A stretch of 64,000 nt of DNA, from the NCBI GenBank assembly GCA_025765615.1, contig JAIVFJ010000012.1, positions 496,001 to 560,000 of the forward strand. The letters are read 5' to 3'. The number at the start of each line of letters is the position of its first letter. Within the stretch, counting starts at the first letter, position 1. This stretch comes from Zopfochytrium polystomum (taxonomy: Eukaryota; Chytridiomycota; Chytridiomycetes; Chytridiales; Chytridiaceae). Both the position numbers and the translations under genes were made by a program. Below, in pieces: positions 27,354 through 38,911 of the stretch. The notes beneath the pieces were generated by a model. The model did not search any database. It saw nothing but the letters and a program-made list of their open reading frames with translations, and was not told where the DNA came from.

Positions 27354-28581
27354 AAAAGGAAACAGACCCACACAGTCAGACACTAAGACATACAACCCAT
27401 TGACAGCAACAGGAAGACAGGCTGCTTGTTGACTGCTACAAACTGGTGGACACTGGCAGGAAGTCTCCAAAGTGCTCATACAGACGCCAGAGGAAGAGAA
27501 ACAAATAGCCTGTTGCCAAACAAAGAGGCAAAGAGTGAAACAGAAACTCATTTCCTGTTAGAAGTATTTTCAGAGAGGATAGAGTCAGAGATAGAGAGAG
27601 ACTTCACAGAGAGTGAGGCAGAATGGATAGATAACAGCCTGCTTACTTGCAAAATCATTAACGGGTAAGTATTTTAGTTGGGGAGCTCCGCCCCCCACCG
27701 ACCCCTAGGGGAGGGGGGCTGCCGCCTCCTCTTCACCCCCGTGACGTTTTCGTCCTTTGTTGTCCGAGTTTCTCTCTCGATCTGTTTCTACATATCCTTC
27801 GAGTTTCCTCCGAGACTTTGAGTCATTTCTTCCGCTTGGCTGAGTCATTTTCTTTGTTCTCGCTTATTTTATTGCTTCTTTCCTCATTCTTGTTTCACAG
27901 TTTTATTTCCCTGGTTCTTCCTCGTTGCTCATCAGTTCTTCTTAGTCATTTCTCAGTTCTTTTCTCAGTTTTTCCATAGCGACCAACCATGCATACTCGC
28001 TCTTCCCACTCTCGACACACACGCTCCTCACGCCCGCAGGCGCTGGCCTTCGGCCAGCGGCCTGGGGCTCGCTTGTAACAGTAACGCCCCGTTTCCTGTT
28101 TGGGTTGGTGGCCAAAGAATGCAGCGCACCCCCAACGAGAAGGTTGCAAAAGCGGGGATGGGGGAAGGGGAAGAGAAGCAAGGGGGGACAGAAAAAGAGA
28201 AAGGTGAGGGAAGAAAAGTGGGGGGGTACTGGAAGAGAGAGCGACCGAGAGAGCGAATGATGAGATGGAGCGATCGAAAGAGGGAGAGAGTGTGTGTGAG
28301 TAATGAACCGAGCAAGCCCACTTCTCCCCCGGTCCGAAAGTACAAGAAAACTAGAAGGATAAAAGGCAGTAGCAGTTGTAGTAGCAGTAGTCGTTCTAGT
28401 AGTAGTAAAAGCGAGAGGTACTGCGAAGCTTGTTTGTGCCGCCGAGTTAGACGGAAAAAAAGAAGTTTGGTCGGAGAAAGAGAGAACAAAACGAGGGGGG
28501 GGGGGGAGGGGCCTATCACCGCAAACTTTTCCCTTTCCTCCCTCCCAGCCCCCGCTCGGTTTTCGGCTGTGGTGGCTTTTT

Positions 28582-28624
<43 letters not shown>

Positions 28625-29107
28625 GTGTGTGCGTGTGTGTGATGCTGACGGGGGCTGGACAGGGGGCGGTGGGAAGTGGGAGACGGGAGAAGCTGGGGGG
28701 GAGGAGAAAATGAACAGGAAGAAAATGAAAAGATGAGAAAAAGAAGAAAAAAAAAAAACGCAAGGAAGTACAACGAAGCAAAGCAAATCGGGTGGTGCTT
28801 TGGCAGTGGTTTTGCCTTCCACCCTTCCTACCCTTTTTCCCCATTCCTATTCCCCAGCCCCCTCTTTCCCATTCCCCACCCTAATCTCCATCCCCATAAC
28901 CCCTCTCTCAGGCACGAGACAGAAGAAAGGAAGCAAAAAAAAAAAAAAAAACAATCAAACAAGCAGCGAAAGCTAAAGGAAAACAAAAGAAGAGAGACAG
29001 GGGTAAAAAAAAAAAAGAAAAAAAAAAAAAAAAAAAAAAAGGAAAAACAAGACAATAAGGAAGACTATCAGCGCAGAGAGCAACAACACAACCAACAGCC
29101 TGTTGCT
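27354..29107. other. Low-complexity spacer downstream of the RasGAP gene
   Basis: No supported gene. Contains a (GT)n array at about 28580-28640, a G-run near 28495, and A-rich runs around 28960-29040 just 3' of the RasGAP stop codon. A stretch 27765-27850 resembles 33160-33260 (CGAGACTTTGAGTCATTT), another dispersed repeat. Open frames here follow the simple repeats. Confidence 0.5.
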
Positions 29108-32044
29108 TCATCGCTTCAAAAACGTCTTGTTCAGCATCGCGACCGTCTTGATCACCGACAGCTGCACGTACTCGAGGTCCAGCAGCGGCACCCCTTGCTG
29201 CTGCTTCTCCAGCAGGTCGTCGATCTTGACGTCCAGCTCCAGGATCGGCCTCTCGCGGCCCTTGTAGTGCAGCGCGATCACAAACGTGCCCGCCACCGGC
29301 GAAAAAATGTTGAAAAATATGTTGGCCCGCCGCGCCTCGGGCACGTTGCTCTCGACAATGATGCCCTCCTTCTCCCACTGCTGGTGCGTAAACTTGAACG
29401 GGCCTTGCACGAGCCCCTTGCCGCCCTTGAGCGACGTCGACATGCCCGCCTGCACACGCACGTTCTGCAGGTACGCCTTGTAGCTCTCCAGCTGCGACTT
29501 GAGGTAGTTGTTGTGGTCCAGGATCGTGCTGAACACCACCTCCAGCGACTGCACCTCTTTGTACACCTTCTCCTTCAGGTTGCCGAGGTGCACCAGCTCC
29601 TGCTGGATCTCCTCCACCAGCAGCGCGTGCTTGTCTTTGCGGTCCACCACGCCCATCTCCTCCAGCTGCAGCAGCATCTCGCGCACCTTCACCCCCTTCT
29701 TGGTCAGCGACTGCTCGCGCGACGTCCCCGCGCTCTCCGCAACCTTGAACAGGTCCATCGGCCGCGCCGCCGCCACCGTCGGCATCAGACGCAGGACCTG
29801 CACGAACAGCGCCTTGGTGTCCATGTACAGGATGTCGCCCTGCGTCAGCTGCGAGTCGGCGATCGCCGACGGGATGTCGGTGATCGGCTGTTCCCACCGC
29901 GAAAACAGCGGGAGCACGATCGCGCGGTTCTCGGACCGCGGCACCTGCGGTGGCGCCGGCCCAAGGTCGTTGAGGCAGATGCCCAGGTGGTGCTTCTCGC
30001 CGGGCGCGAGAATGTCCTTGTGCTGGATGAGAAGCGCGTGCGTGTTGTACATCTCGTTCAGGGTGATGTTGAGGTCAAGGTCCTTCTTCGACAGCGCAAT
30101 GTACTGCTCCATCTAGTTCAGGAAGGAAAAAAAAAAAAAAGAACATGGGTTAAAATAAAGTAAAACTCTCGCCTGCCATTAGTCCGCCGCAAAAAAAGAA
30201 CAAAACAAAACAAACGACGGGCAATACCTCCAAGGCTTCGTAAAAGTCGCCCACTTCGCAGAGATCGTTGAAGAATCTGTTGATACGGGCCTTGTTCTCC
30301 TCGACGAAAGGATTAAGGGCAATCATGTAGCCTTCTTTCGAGTACGACGCCTTGTTTGCAAGGTTTTGCAGCAGTTTGGCGACCAGTGTGAGTGTCCGGC
30401 GAGGATGCTTTGAAGGGTTTCCATCAATGAGCATGTAGGCTTGGGGGGTGACGATGGCGGGGTTGATGAACCGAAGCATGAAGAATCCGCCAATGAGGGA
30501 GCAAATGTTCAAATCCGTGGCGTCTGGGTACTTTCTCTGTGATGGCGACGACGTCAAAGGGAAGAAAACACGCCACAGGAAGGAAATCGGTTAGCATCCT
30601 CTTTGCTTAATTGAGTTGATCACTCTGAAACGTCAAGAGAAAGGAGACAATACCTTGGTGAGGGATTTAATCTGTTTGCAAATCCATCGGATTCCGTACG
30701 GCACTTGCTCGATAGAGGCCATAATCGTGTTGAGGAAGGACCCAGTGATTTCCATCAGAGTTTTGATCCTTGGCTTAATGATCGCGCGGACATCCGGGTT
30801 CCGCTCCGCCTCCTCGGCCGAAATACCGGTCGGGCGCGGGTAAGGCTCGCCTGTCTCCAATTCAATGTCCCGGACCATCTGCTCAAATACTTTGAGCGGA
30901 TTGATTTCCAGATCCAGGTCGCTGTGCTCCAGCAAATTGTTGATGCGATCTGACAGAACGCTCTTCAAGTACGACTGTCCAGGTCCTCGCCGAGTGTACG
31001 TGGTCATCATGCGAGACACTGGTGTATTTGCTCGAAGGAGAGAGCCGAAATCCGTAGCGGTTTCGAATTGAGCGGCGAGAACGTTCTGCGCGGTAAAGGT
31101 GTTTTCAATGAGTTGGGGCGGGGGTGAAAAGTACGAAAGAGAGAGAGAGAAAGCGTCTCAAAACGTTTCCCATGATGTGGCCACTGTACCTGAAACATAG
31201 ACAGAAGCAAAAACTCCTCCCTAGATTCGTACTGATTACCGTAGAGCGTAAACATGACTGTCTGTAGCAGGGTGTCGATCTCGGCCAAGGTCACCAACCG
31301 CGCCAGCGTGGCTATGTGCCGAGGTTCGGATTGAAGGAGGAAAAAGAGGTTGCCGTACAGCTGAAAAGGGTGAGTAAGCCCAAAGTCGGTGAGTAAGGCA
31401 CCATGCCACTGCACGAGTTCGATTGGAACGAAATAGAAACAAAACGAAAAAGAGCTGCGAGAGATCGCGAACCTGCCGCTTCCGATCGTCAGGCAACGTT
31501 CCCTCCGCAGTCTCTCCACCATCCATCACGGCGCTGACGACTTCCTGCTGCTCGACAACAGCCATCCGATTTTGGATCAAGAGGGCGATGCGGGAGTCCA
31601 GATACCGCACATCACGTTCGAGCAGAAAGTTTTTCTTTGATTGCGACGATATCCTCGACTTGATCTCGCGCAGTTTTCGTTGGGCTGACGGATTTGATCG
31701 AGTTGATCGAGTTGATCAGTTTGATGGGTTTTGATCAAGGGAACGGGAAGAACGGGTGGGGTGCAGAGCGGGGCTGATCAGCTCAACAAACCTTTGGTGA
31801 GCTCATCATCGACTTCAATGTCGTTCTCTGCGGCCATGGACCAGAGGGCGGCGACGGAATACCGCTTGTCGGAGGTAGCCGACGCGGGCGAGGGTGCTCC
31901 TCCAGTGGGACCGATTGGGACCCCATTCGACGCAGCGAGGAAGGCGGAGCGGGCGATGTCTGACGGCGTGTAGATCGATCCGAACGATCTCCTCGTTAAC
32001 GCGGAGGCATCCGAACCTCGGCGTTGGTGGTTTTGCCATGCCAA
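29108..32044 (-). CDS. Ras GTPase-activating protein, Gap1/Sar1 (IQGAP-related) class
   Basis: Six exons read 5' to 3': ~32044-31792, 31684-31473, 31360-31190, 31085-30654, 30536-30228 and 30112-29108, all with GT-AG junctions and matching phases. Exon 1 has RYSVAALWSMAAENDIEVDD, exon 2 ISSQSKKNFLLERDVRYLDS, both typical of fungal Gap1. The RasGAP domain spans exons 3-5: LLRANTPVSRMMTTYTRR with the arginine finger in LLRANT, then FINPAIVTPQAY. Exon 6 is the RasGAP_C domain (Asp/Leu-rich end LEYVQLSVIKTVAMLNK). About 790 residues, no CH or IQ motifs. It stimulates Ras GTP hydrolysis at the plasma membrane. The initiator is unclear: the ATG at 32040 lies in another frame. GC-rich host gene. Confidence 0.85.
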
Positions 32045-33800
32045 AGAGAGGGAGAGAGAGAGAGGGGGGGGAGGGGAAAGAGCGAGAGGGAGGTTCCGCC
32101 GTTTCGATCGTCGAAATCACGAGCAAACCCTCTGGCGGGTGGTGGTTGGTTGTGGTTGGATGTTTTCCTGTTTTTCTATATTTATCGCGGGGGAAGAAGA
32201 ATCGTTTGATCGCTTATTAGAGGTGGTTGGTTTTGGTTACACGGCCGAGGGGACGCGGAAGGAGAAGGAAGGGGGGGGAGGGGGGGGGGGAGGTGATGAT
32301 CGATCGCTGCGATGGAAAGGGCGAGTGCGGGTGGTGTTGGTGAGGGACGACGGAGGGGCTGCTGCGAAGAACCAGGGGCTCCCACCTATAACAATTAATA
32401 ATAATGATGCAGAAAGAAGAAAGGAGCGCTGTCCTTCCTCCTCCTGCGGGCCCCTCTGTCCTCCTCGCGAGGTACGTCGGGTTGGTGTGTTTTTGCGTGA
32501 TAAGGATGGGGGTGGGTTGGGGTTGGGGTTGTTTGCAGGAGTGAGAGAGTGAGAGCGTCGTGCGTAGTCGTGCCTGTTTGTTGCGAAGTGAACGTTGTGT
32601 GCGCGTTGGGCGTTGCCAGCGAAAGGTGGTTGGGCGGGAGGGGGAACGAGCGATTGCGGGACTGGGAAGGCGACAGACCAGCGAGCGAGTGATGTGGATG
32701 GAGAGAGAGAGGGCGAGAGAGAGCCACAGAGGAAAGGAAGACAAACGCAGTCCACAGAGGAAGCCTGGAGGAAGAAGACAGAGCAAGAGACAGCAAAAGG
32801 AAAACACACTCACAGTTTCAAAAAAAAAAAAAAAATTGAGAGAAAAAAAAAGAGGAGGCGCCCACCATCACTATTCGTTTGTCTGTTTGACAGTCTGTCC
32901 ACTCCATCTCACTCTCACTCTCACACATCTTGATTCCTTGTCTTCCTCTCATCCCTCTCTGTCCCTGTCCTTGTCTCCCTCTCGTGTCTATCTATCCCTT
33001 CCTTCTTCCTCGCTCCATCTGAATATTCTGTTGCTGTGCAAACCAAAGTTCCAGGGCTGCTGTAATTCTATACACTACATCATGATTAAATTTCGAGGCT
33101 GCAGGTCAAACGCCTTGCTCCAAATCTTTTGAAGGACAAGGATCTTAAGGGAAGTTTTGAGTTTCTGGCTGTCGTTTCCTTCTGTCAGTTTCCGCAGTTT
33201 CTTCCGAGACTTTGAGTCATTTGTTTCTCCAATTTCGTATTTTTATTTGGATCTTGTTAGATTCTCTAGTTGATTGTTTCTGCGTGTTTTTCCTTCGTTT
33301 TGCTGAGTTGATTGTTTCTTCCTCTGGTTCTGATTAGTATCCCTTCTCGTGGCTTTCCTCATTCCTTCTCATTTCTCACCATTTCTCTCCAGCAGTTTTC
33401 CTTGCCACACACTCATTTGTGGGCATGGCCTCGGGCAGCAGGCTCGCACTTTTTTTACATTAGATGGGTCCCCCTTTTGCTGCATAGTCAACCGCTGAGC
33501 CTCTCTCAGACAAGCTTGAGCAAAAAAGGCCAAATCTCGATATTTTCTCAATAGTCTGGACCGCATTTTCCTTGGCACTGTAAACAACGCTTTTTTGAAG
33601 CGAACCTTCTTTGGTCTGCAAGTTTGACAGCAAATGAGGTGACTGCGTTGCTGGACCCAGCCAGCGCAATACAGCGCGTACTGCGCGGCCTGGGCATCAG
33701 GGGAAGAGTCCAATTACAGACTAGAAAATATGTGCAATCTGTCATTACAGTAGGGAAGCTAAGGCGTCTCCTCTGCAGACTATCGAAAATCACAAAGTCG
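32045..33800. other. Upstream region of the RasGAP gene; simple repeats
   Basis: No supported gene. Purine-rich tracts at 32050-32090 and 32265-32295, an A-run at 32820-32835, and CT-rich DNA at 32900-33000. A missing 5' exon of the RasGAP gene could lie here. Minus-strand frame 33713-33369 (with CCQTC and CCPRPC pairs) is not recognised. Confidence 0.4.
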
Positions 33801-33805
33801 GAAAT

Positions 33806-34600
33806 TTGACTACTGAGTCAACCAAGTATGTTGGCAAGTCCTTCAGCGTCTTGGAGGGACCAGAGAATTTTGGTGACTGGTTGGAGGATCTTACAGCAGA
33901 ACTCTCCAACAAAAGTGTCAACTTATGCCACTGCATTGACACAAGTCACATCAACGCAGAGCAGAACAAAGCAGCTGATCCACCAGACCTCTGTGACACA
34001 GCAACCTGTCCCATCAGAGATGGACCATTCCAAGGACAGAGATTCCAATTGGTGCCTCCGCCTTGTGGACAAGAGAAAGTCACTTGGTTACACAGAACCA
34101 GAATGCACATTTCTGTCTAATTATTTATCGCCACATCTCTTGAGCCCTTCTCACCCAAATCACACCTGGTCAAACTTTGCTTATGAATTGTTGGCGAACT
34201 GGAAAAATTTGCTGCACCTTGCATAGGAGGTCATTGATGACTTTGAATGCATCAAAATGGAACCAACTGAAGCCTCAGATGCCTTCATTACCTGATTCAC
34301 CAAAGCCTACCATCGAGTTGACAGCTTTGCAAACTCAGCAGCTGGAGGACATTGCAATTGCATTCACCCTTTCCCAAAAGTTGTTTGAATCTTTGTTGAT
34401 TCACTCAACCAAAGCCTGTTGGGAACAGGAACGGCAAACTCTCTTTTCTCTATACTGGAAACCTTAATCCTGAGATAACACTGACTACACCATTCAAACA
34501 CCTGTTTGACAAAACAACTATGATAAGCAACACATCGAGCTGGTCAAACAAAGTGACAAAGAATCAGCTACTACTGCACCAGAAATCACCACACCAACTG
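33806..34600 (+). pseudogene. Fragment resembling a Copia gag gene
   Basis: The frame from 33806 has SFSVLEGPENFGDWLEDLTA, like the L-x-G-x-NF-x-x-W start of Copia-type gag proteins. The reading then moves frame at least twice (SEMDHSKDRDSNWCLRLVDK; VIDDFECIKMEPTEASDAFI). No zinc knuckle or protease is seen. It lies just outside the 3' LTR of the Copia element and on the other strand, so it belongs to a different, older insertion. Confidence 0.35.
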
Positions 34601-34631
34601 TTACTCTCCCGGTAATCTGCCTCTTCATGTT

Positions 34632-35039
34632 TGTAAACAGTCTACTCTGAGTGAGTGAGTGGAAGGAGTGAATGAAGTGGAGATGTCTGTTTGTGGGTGG
34701 TCCTTCTCCCAAACTTGGAGAGAAAGAGAAAAACTCTGTTATGAATTATTGATACATAATGATATACACGCTGTAATAGTTGCTAGGCTAGTGTGACCAG
34801 CACAGGGTAAAACCCTCTCCTGTATTATCTGCTTGAGTGGAGGAGGAGGAAAACTGTTGACACCAAGTTTCCGTTCCACTTAATATTCAGAGTATTTGTC
34901 ATCAGTGCAAGCCAGTGCCCAGGTCTGCATTGGCGGTGGCTTGAAACCCATGGGCATCGTGAGAACGATAACTGACAGTCACAATAGGTTCGGGTCCGTC
35001 TTGTGCCTCTTGCTGCTAACCAGTCAGTTCCACCTAACA
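34632..35039 (-). repeat. Copia 3' LTR
   Basis: 408 bases. In element sense it starts TGTTAGGTGGAACTGACTGG and ends GAGTAGACTGTTTACA. The ends agree with the solo LTR at 57425-57837, which is confirmed by its target duplication. Confidence 0.8.
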
Positions 35040-35135
35040 CCCCTGCACAATGGCCATGGGTGTTGCACCCGTTGTGCAAAGCGTGTGTAAGCGACTGAGG
35101 CTTTGACGAAAGGGTGTTCAAAAGGTTGGAGCGGG

Positions 35136-37709
35136 TCAGAGGCCAAGTAGTGAGGTCAGTCGCTGGTGCTGAGACGTTGAGAGTGGTTTTGTGAGAATGT
35201 CTGCAATCTGGTCGCTGGTTGGTACATAGCGTACAGTGATCTCTCTAGTGGCTACGCCTTGTCGGAGGAAATGAGCATGTATGTCAATGTGATTTGTGCG
35301 AGCATGTGTGAGAGGGTTGAGCACTAGTGCGATTGCAGATTGATTGTCCTCGAGGATTGGTAGTGGCTGCTGTGCAGGGAGTTGCAACTCTGATAATACG
35401 GCTAAGAGCCATTGTGCTTCTTGGAATGCTTCAGAAAGTGAGTAGTATTCTGCTTCTGTGGAGGATAGCAATACTTGATGTTGTTTGCGTGAGACGCAAG
35501 AGGCAGCAGCACCCATGAGGAAGAAGACATATCGAATGCGCAATGTGCAGTCTCCAGGTTCACCCCCATAGGATGCATCAGCGTATGCAGCTGGCTCAAG
35601 GGTGTCATTTGTGAAGAGCAGTAGTGGCTTGCGGCTTTGCCTGTAGAATAATCCATAGTCCCAGGTGCCTCAGAGGTAACAAAGCAGGCAGCAGAGTGCA
35701 TTGCAATGGCACCGGTGTGGCTCCAGTTGGAACTGGGAGAGTACATTTGTTGCATATGCGATATCTGGTTGAGTTTGTGTTGCGAGATATTGAATTTTCA
35801 TGAGTGCGGATTGATACCAGCTTGAGTCGCTCTTGCTGAGTTTGATTGACGTTTCATCATGCATAAAGGTGATAGACATTGGAGTTGATGCAATGTCGAG
35901 GTCGTCCCACATTTTCTCTTCAGTGATGATTGTCCTGGTGTATTTGTCTAGGCCCATCCAAATGCCTTCGGCGTTGCGCTGGAGGTGGATGTGAAGCACA
36001 TGGCTGACAGTGGTTTCCTCGAGGGACATGCTGTACTCAGCGCAAAAAGCATCCTCAATTTTTGCAACGAGAGCTGTGGTGTTGGCCATGACATTGACGT
36101 CATTGACAAAGACAAAGATGATTTCAAACGTTTGCTGCTGAGGGTCTACTTGAAAGAAGAGGCTGGGCTCAGCAAGAGATTGATTGAAGCTGAGTTTCTT
36201 GACAATGTGGTCAGGAACCAGTTTCGTCCAGATTGATGGAGTCCATAGAGGCTCTTGAGGAGTTTGCAGAATAGTTTCTTTCCATCTGGAGTGAATTGCT
36301 CGTGGCCTTTTGGTGGATGCATGTAGATGACTTCTTTGAGAAAAGCGTACTGGTAGGCTGGGTTGACATCCATGCTGTGGCGCTTGAGGTCAAAAGCAAG
36401 GCTGATTGCAATGAACAGTTGGGATGGCCTGGATCCAGACGACAGGAGAGAAGGTGTCTGTGTAGTCGATGCCTTCGCGTTGGGTGTTTCCACAGGTGAC
36501 AAGACAGGCTTTCCATCACTTCAGCCAGCCAAAGGGGTCAAGCTTGTTGGCATAAACCCATTTGCAGAACATTGTGCATTTGCCAGGAGGAAGAACTGCC
36601 CATTCCCAGACCTTGTGCTTGTCCACGAGAGAGTGAAGCTCCTTGAGCTCAGATGCAGTCCATTCTTTCTTATAGTCTGATGCGTGGGCTTCCTTGTGGG
36701 AATGTGGCACTGGTGGGAGTTGTGATTGGTGGAATGGTTCTTTAGGGAAGAGCTTTGGAAAGCGTGGTTCTGGTTTGGCTGATGCAAGGTAGAGTCACAA
36801 GAGATGGCAAGTGATTGTTCGATTTGCAAGTGGTTTGCGACGTCCAGTTGGTACATCTTTGATGTTGACAATGACAGATGGTGGAAGTGGTGATTCAATA
36901 AAAGGTTCTAGTTCAGTGTTGATGGATGCTGCTATGCAGTCTGTCGTTGGAGCTAGCCTCTCTTCAGGTTTGTCTTCATCTTCGCCCCGGACAACAGCAA
37001 ATGTGTCAGGGTTCCAACCATAGTCGTCATCGTCATTATCATCTTCCATATCTTGGGGACGAGTTGGAGGTTGATCTGAGGAGTTTGTTGATGATGATGG
37101 CGGCTGTCCCCCCCTGGGAGCCTGGCGCAGTTGCTGGCGAGTACGAGTGGAGGGAGCACTGTCAGGAGGAGAGTTGGATAATCGATGGTAAGAGTCAAGT
37201 GGTGGCTTGACAGGCTCGAAAGAAGGAGAGTCGTCAGATTCAGGAAAATCTGTAAAATCATCAGAGAGAAGTTAAGAAATCTGAATTAAGAGATTGAAGC
37301 TTAGTGTCACTGCGGACCAGGCCAGGAAAGACATGCTCATGCAAGTTATAGTGGCGTGTCTGAAGAATGGTCTGTGCAGTAAAGTCGTAGCTGAGGGTAA
37401 TAGACTCGCTGTCTGTGTCGAAACCCAAGAAGAGTCCAAGTGAGGCCCAAGGAGAGAACTTGGTCTTGTGTGAGTTTGCAGGTTCTGTATACTCATTTTT
37501 GAGTGTGACAATGAGGCAGCCAAAAATTCCAAGGTGGCGTAGGTTGGGTTTTCGGCCTTGGTAATATTCAAATGGAATTCAACCAGTGTGAGTGTGTTGC
37601 ACGTGATGCTTGTTGCAAGCTGATTGATGGACGGAAAATTCTGAAATTGGAATAGCAGGTTGGCACTGTTGAATAGCGACTGTGCGCTGAATTTCAGGCT
37701 GAGGATCAA
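35136..37709 (-). pseudogene. Copia polyprotein remnants (reverse transcriptase, RNase H)
   Basis: Several minus-strand frames in the order expected of Copia pol. 37709-37272 is an integrase-RT linker. 37049-36795 is an acidic linker. 36710-36516 is the RT start (EWTASELKELHSLVDKHK, CKWVYANKLDPFG). 36500-35670 holds scattered RT motifs. 35543-35136 is the RNase H end (SRKQHQVLLSSTEAEYYSLS; EDNQSAIALVLNPL; ADILTKPL). Many frameshifts and stops; dead. Confidence 0.75.
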
Positions 37710-38183
37710 AGTTTTAGTGGTGATTTCCTTTGGAGAGTATAGGAGAGCAGAATAGAGAGAACTTAGAGCAATTTGGTGTCCAGCTGGGGTGACTTGTCAC
37801 ACAAGAAAGGACAAAATTGTGGTTGGAGGTAGTGGTAGTACGACTTTTTGGACCACCTTATCAAAATCTCTTGTAGCTCCTGGTTTGGGCGTCATTGTGG
37901 GTTTCGTCAGATATCACTGGAAAGAGCAGAAGCAGGAAAATACAGCTATGCAAGGGCGTTTTCTGATCGCTTCTCCCTGTTGCGACGATGTCACTCAAAG
38001 TTGAGGAAGCGTTTTTGACTTCGGATGCCAATCAAATTCTGTAGAGACAACGTAGAGAGCTCCGTAATGGCTTTTTATTCTGTTTGTTGGAGGTGGTAGA
38101 GAGTTTTTTCCAAGCTAGAATCTGTGGTTGATGCAGCCAGATAGCTGGCATGCTGATGTGTAAACAGTCTACTCTGAGTGAGT

Positions 38184-38536
38184 TGTTATGAATCACCCTC
38201 TGGAAACCTCTGGAACCTTCTAGAACATTCCTTCATGGAACCTTCTGGAACCTTCTGGAACCTTCTAGAACATTCCTTCATGGAACCTTGTGGAACCTTC
38301 TGGAACCTTCTTTGCTTTCCTGACTTGTCTTGTTGTCATTGGTATCATTGGTATCATTGTATTACTAATTGCTCTTTCTGGAACTTTCTTGGAGTCTTGA
38401 CAAGGAACACTCTCAAAAGGTATAAAAGGGGGATGGGGGACCTGTCCCATCCCTCAAGTGAATTATTGTTTCCAATACAATCATCACTCCTCTCAGTTCC
38501 TTGTCTGCCTTGCCCTGTCCTGCCCTGTTCCTGACA
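38184..38536 (+). repeat. Ty3 5' LTR with promoter
   Basis: 353 bp, TGTTATGAAT...CCTGACA. Contains an internal repeat of the GGAACCTTCTAGAACATTCC type. TATAAAAGG is at 38421-38429, about 35 bases before the predicted transcript start at 38456. Confidence 0.9.
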
Positions 38537-38538
38537 TC

Positions 38539-38549
38539 ATAATTCACTT
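38539..38549 (+). promoter_or_regulatory. Self-priming primer-binding site
   Basis: ATAATTCACTT, two bases after the 5' LTR, is the exact reverse complement of AAGTGAATTAT at 38456-38466 in the LTR, which lies where the transcript should begin. In Tf1 the first 11 bases of the mRNA fold back on an 11-base site and prime reverse transcription. No tRNA-like primer site is seen. Confidence 0.8.
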
Positions 38550-38911
38550 CACCCTCTCCCACTACTCTCTGCCATCATGTCTGACCCAAATAACACCTTC
38601 CCTGATGCAACTGCCTTCCAAGCCTTGATGGACCAATTACAAGCCCTTTCAAGACAGACACACCAACTTCAAGAACAAGTCCTTCACCAGCAGCACCAGC
38701 TTCAACAACAACTTCACCAACAAGAACATCAAGCTCTTCCCCTGCCTCAAGCCAACCAAGCAAGAGAGCCCAAGGTTCCCAGCCCTGACAAGTTCACTGG
38801 GCTGGCCAAAGACCTTAGGAACTTCATGGCCACTGTGGAGAATGTCATCCTTCTCCAACCTTCAAGATTTCCCAGTGAGCAAGTCAAGGTTCTTTTCACA
38901 AGCACCCTCCT

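Noticed and set aside
27942..28844. 300-residue minus-strand frame and overlapping frames
   Set aside because: Built from CT, GT and homopolymer tracts with no domain; several overlapping frames are equally open.
28676..30163. 495-residue plus-strand frame
   Set aside because: Antisense shadow of RasGAP exon 6, which has strong family support on the minus strand.
38862..38911. C-terminal end of LINE ORF2 as annotated by its open frame
   Set aside because: These codons are antisense Ty3 gag inside the duplicated target; the LINE ends at 38912.
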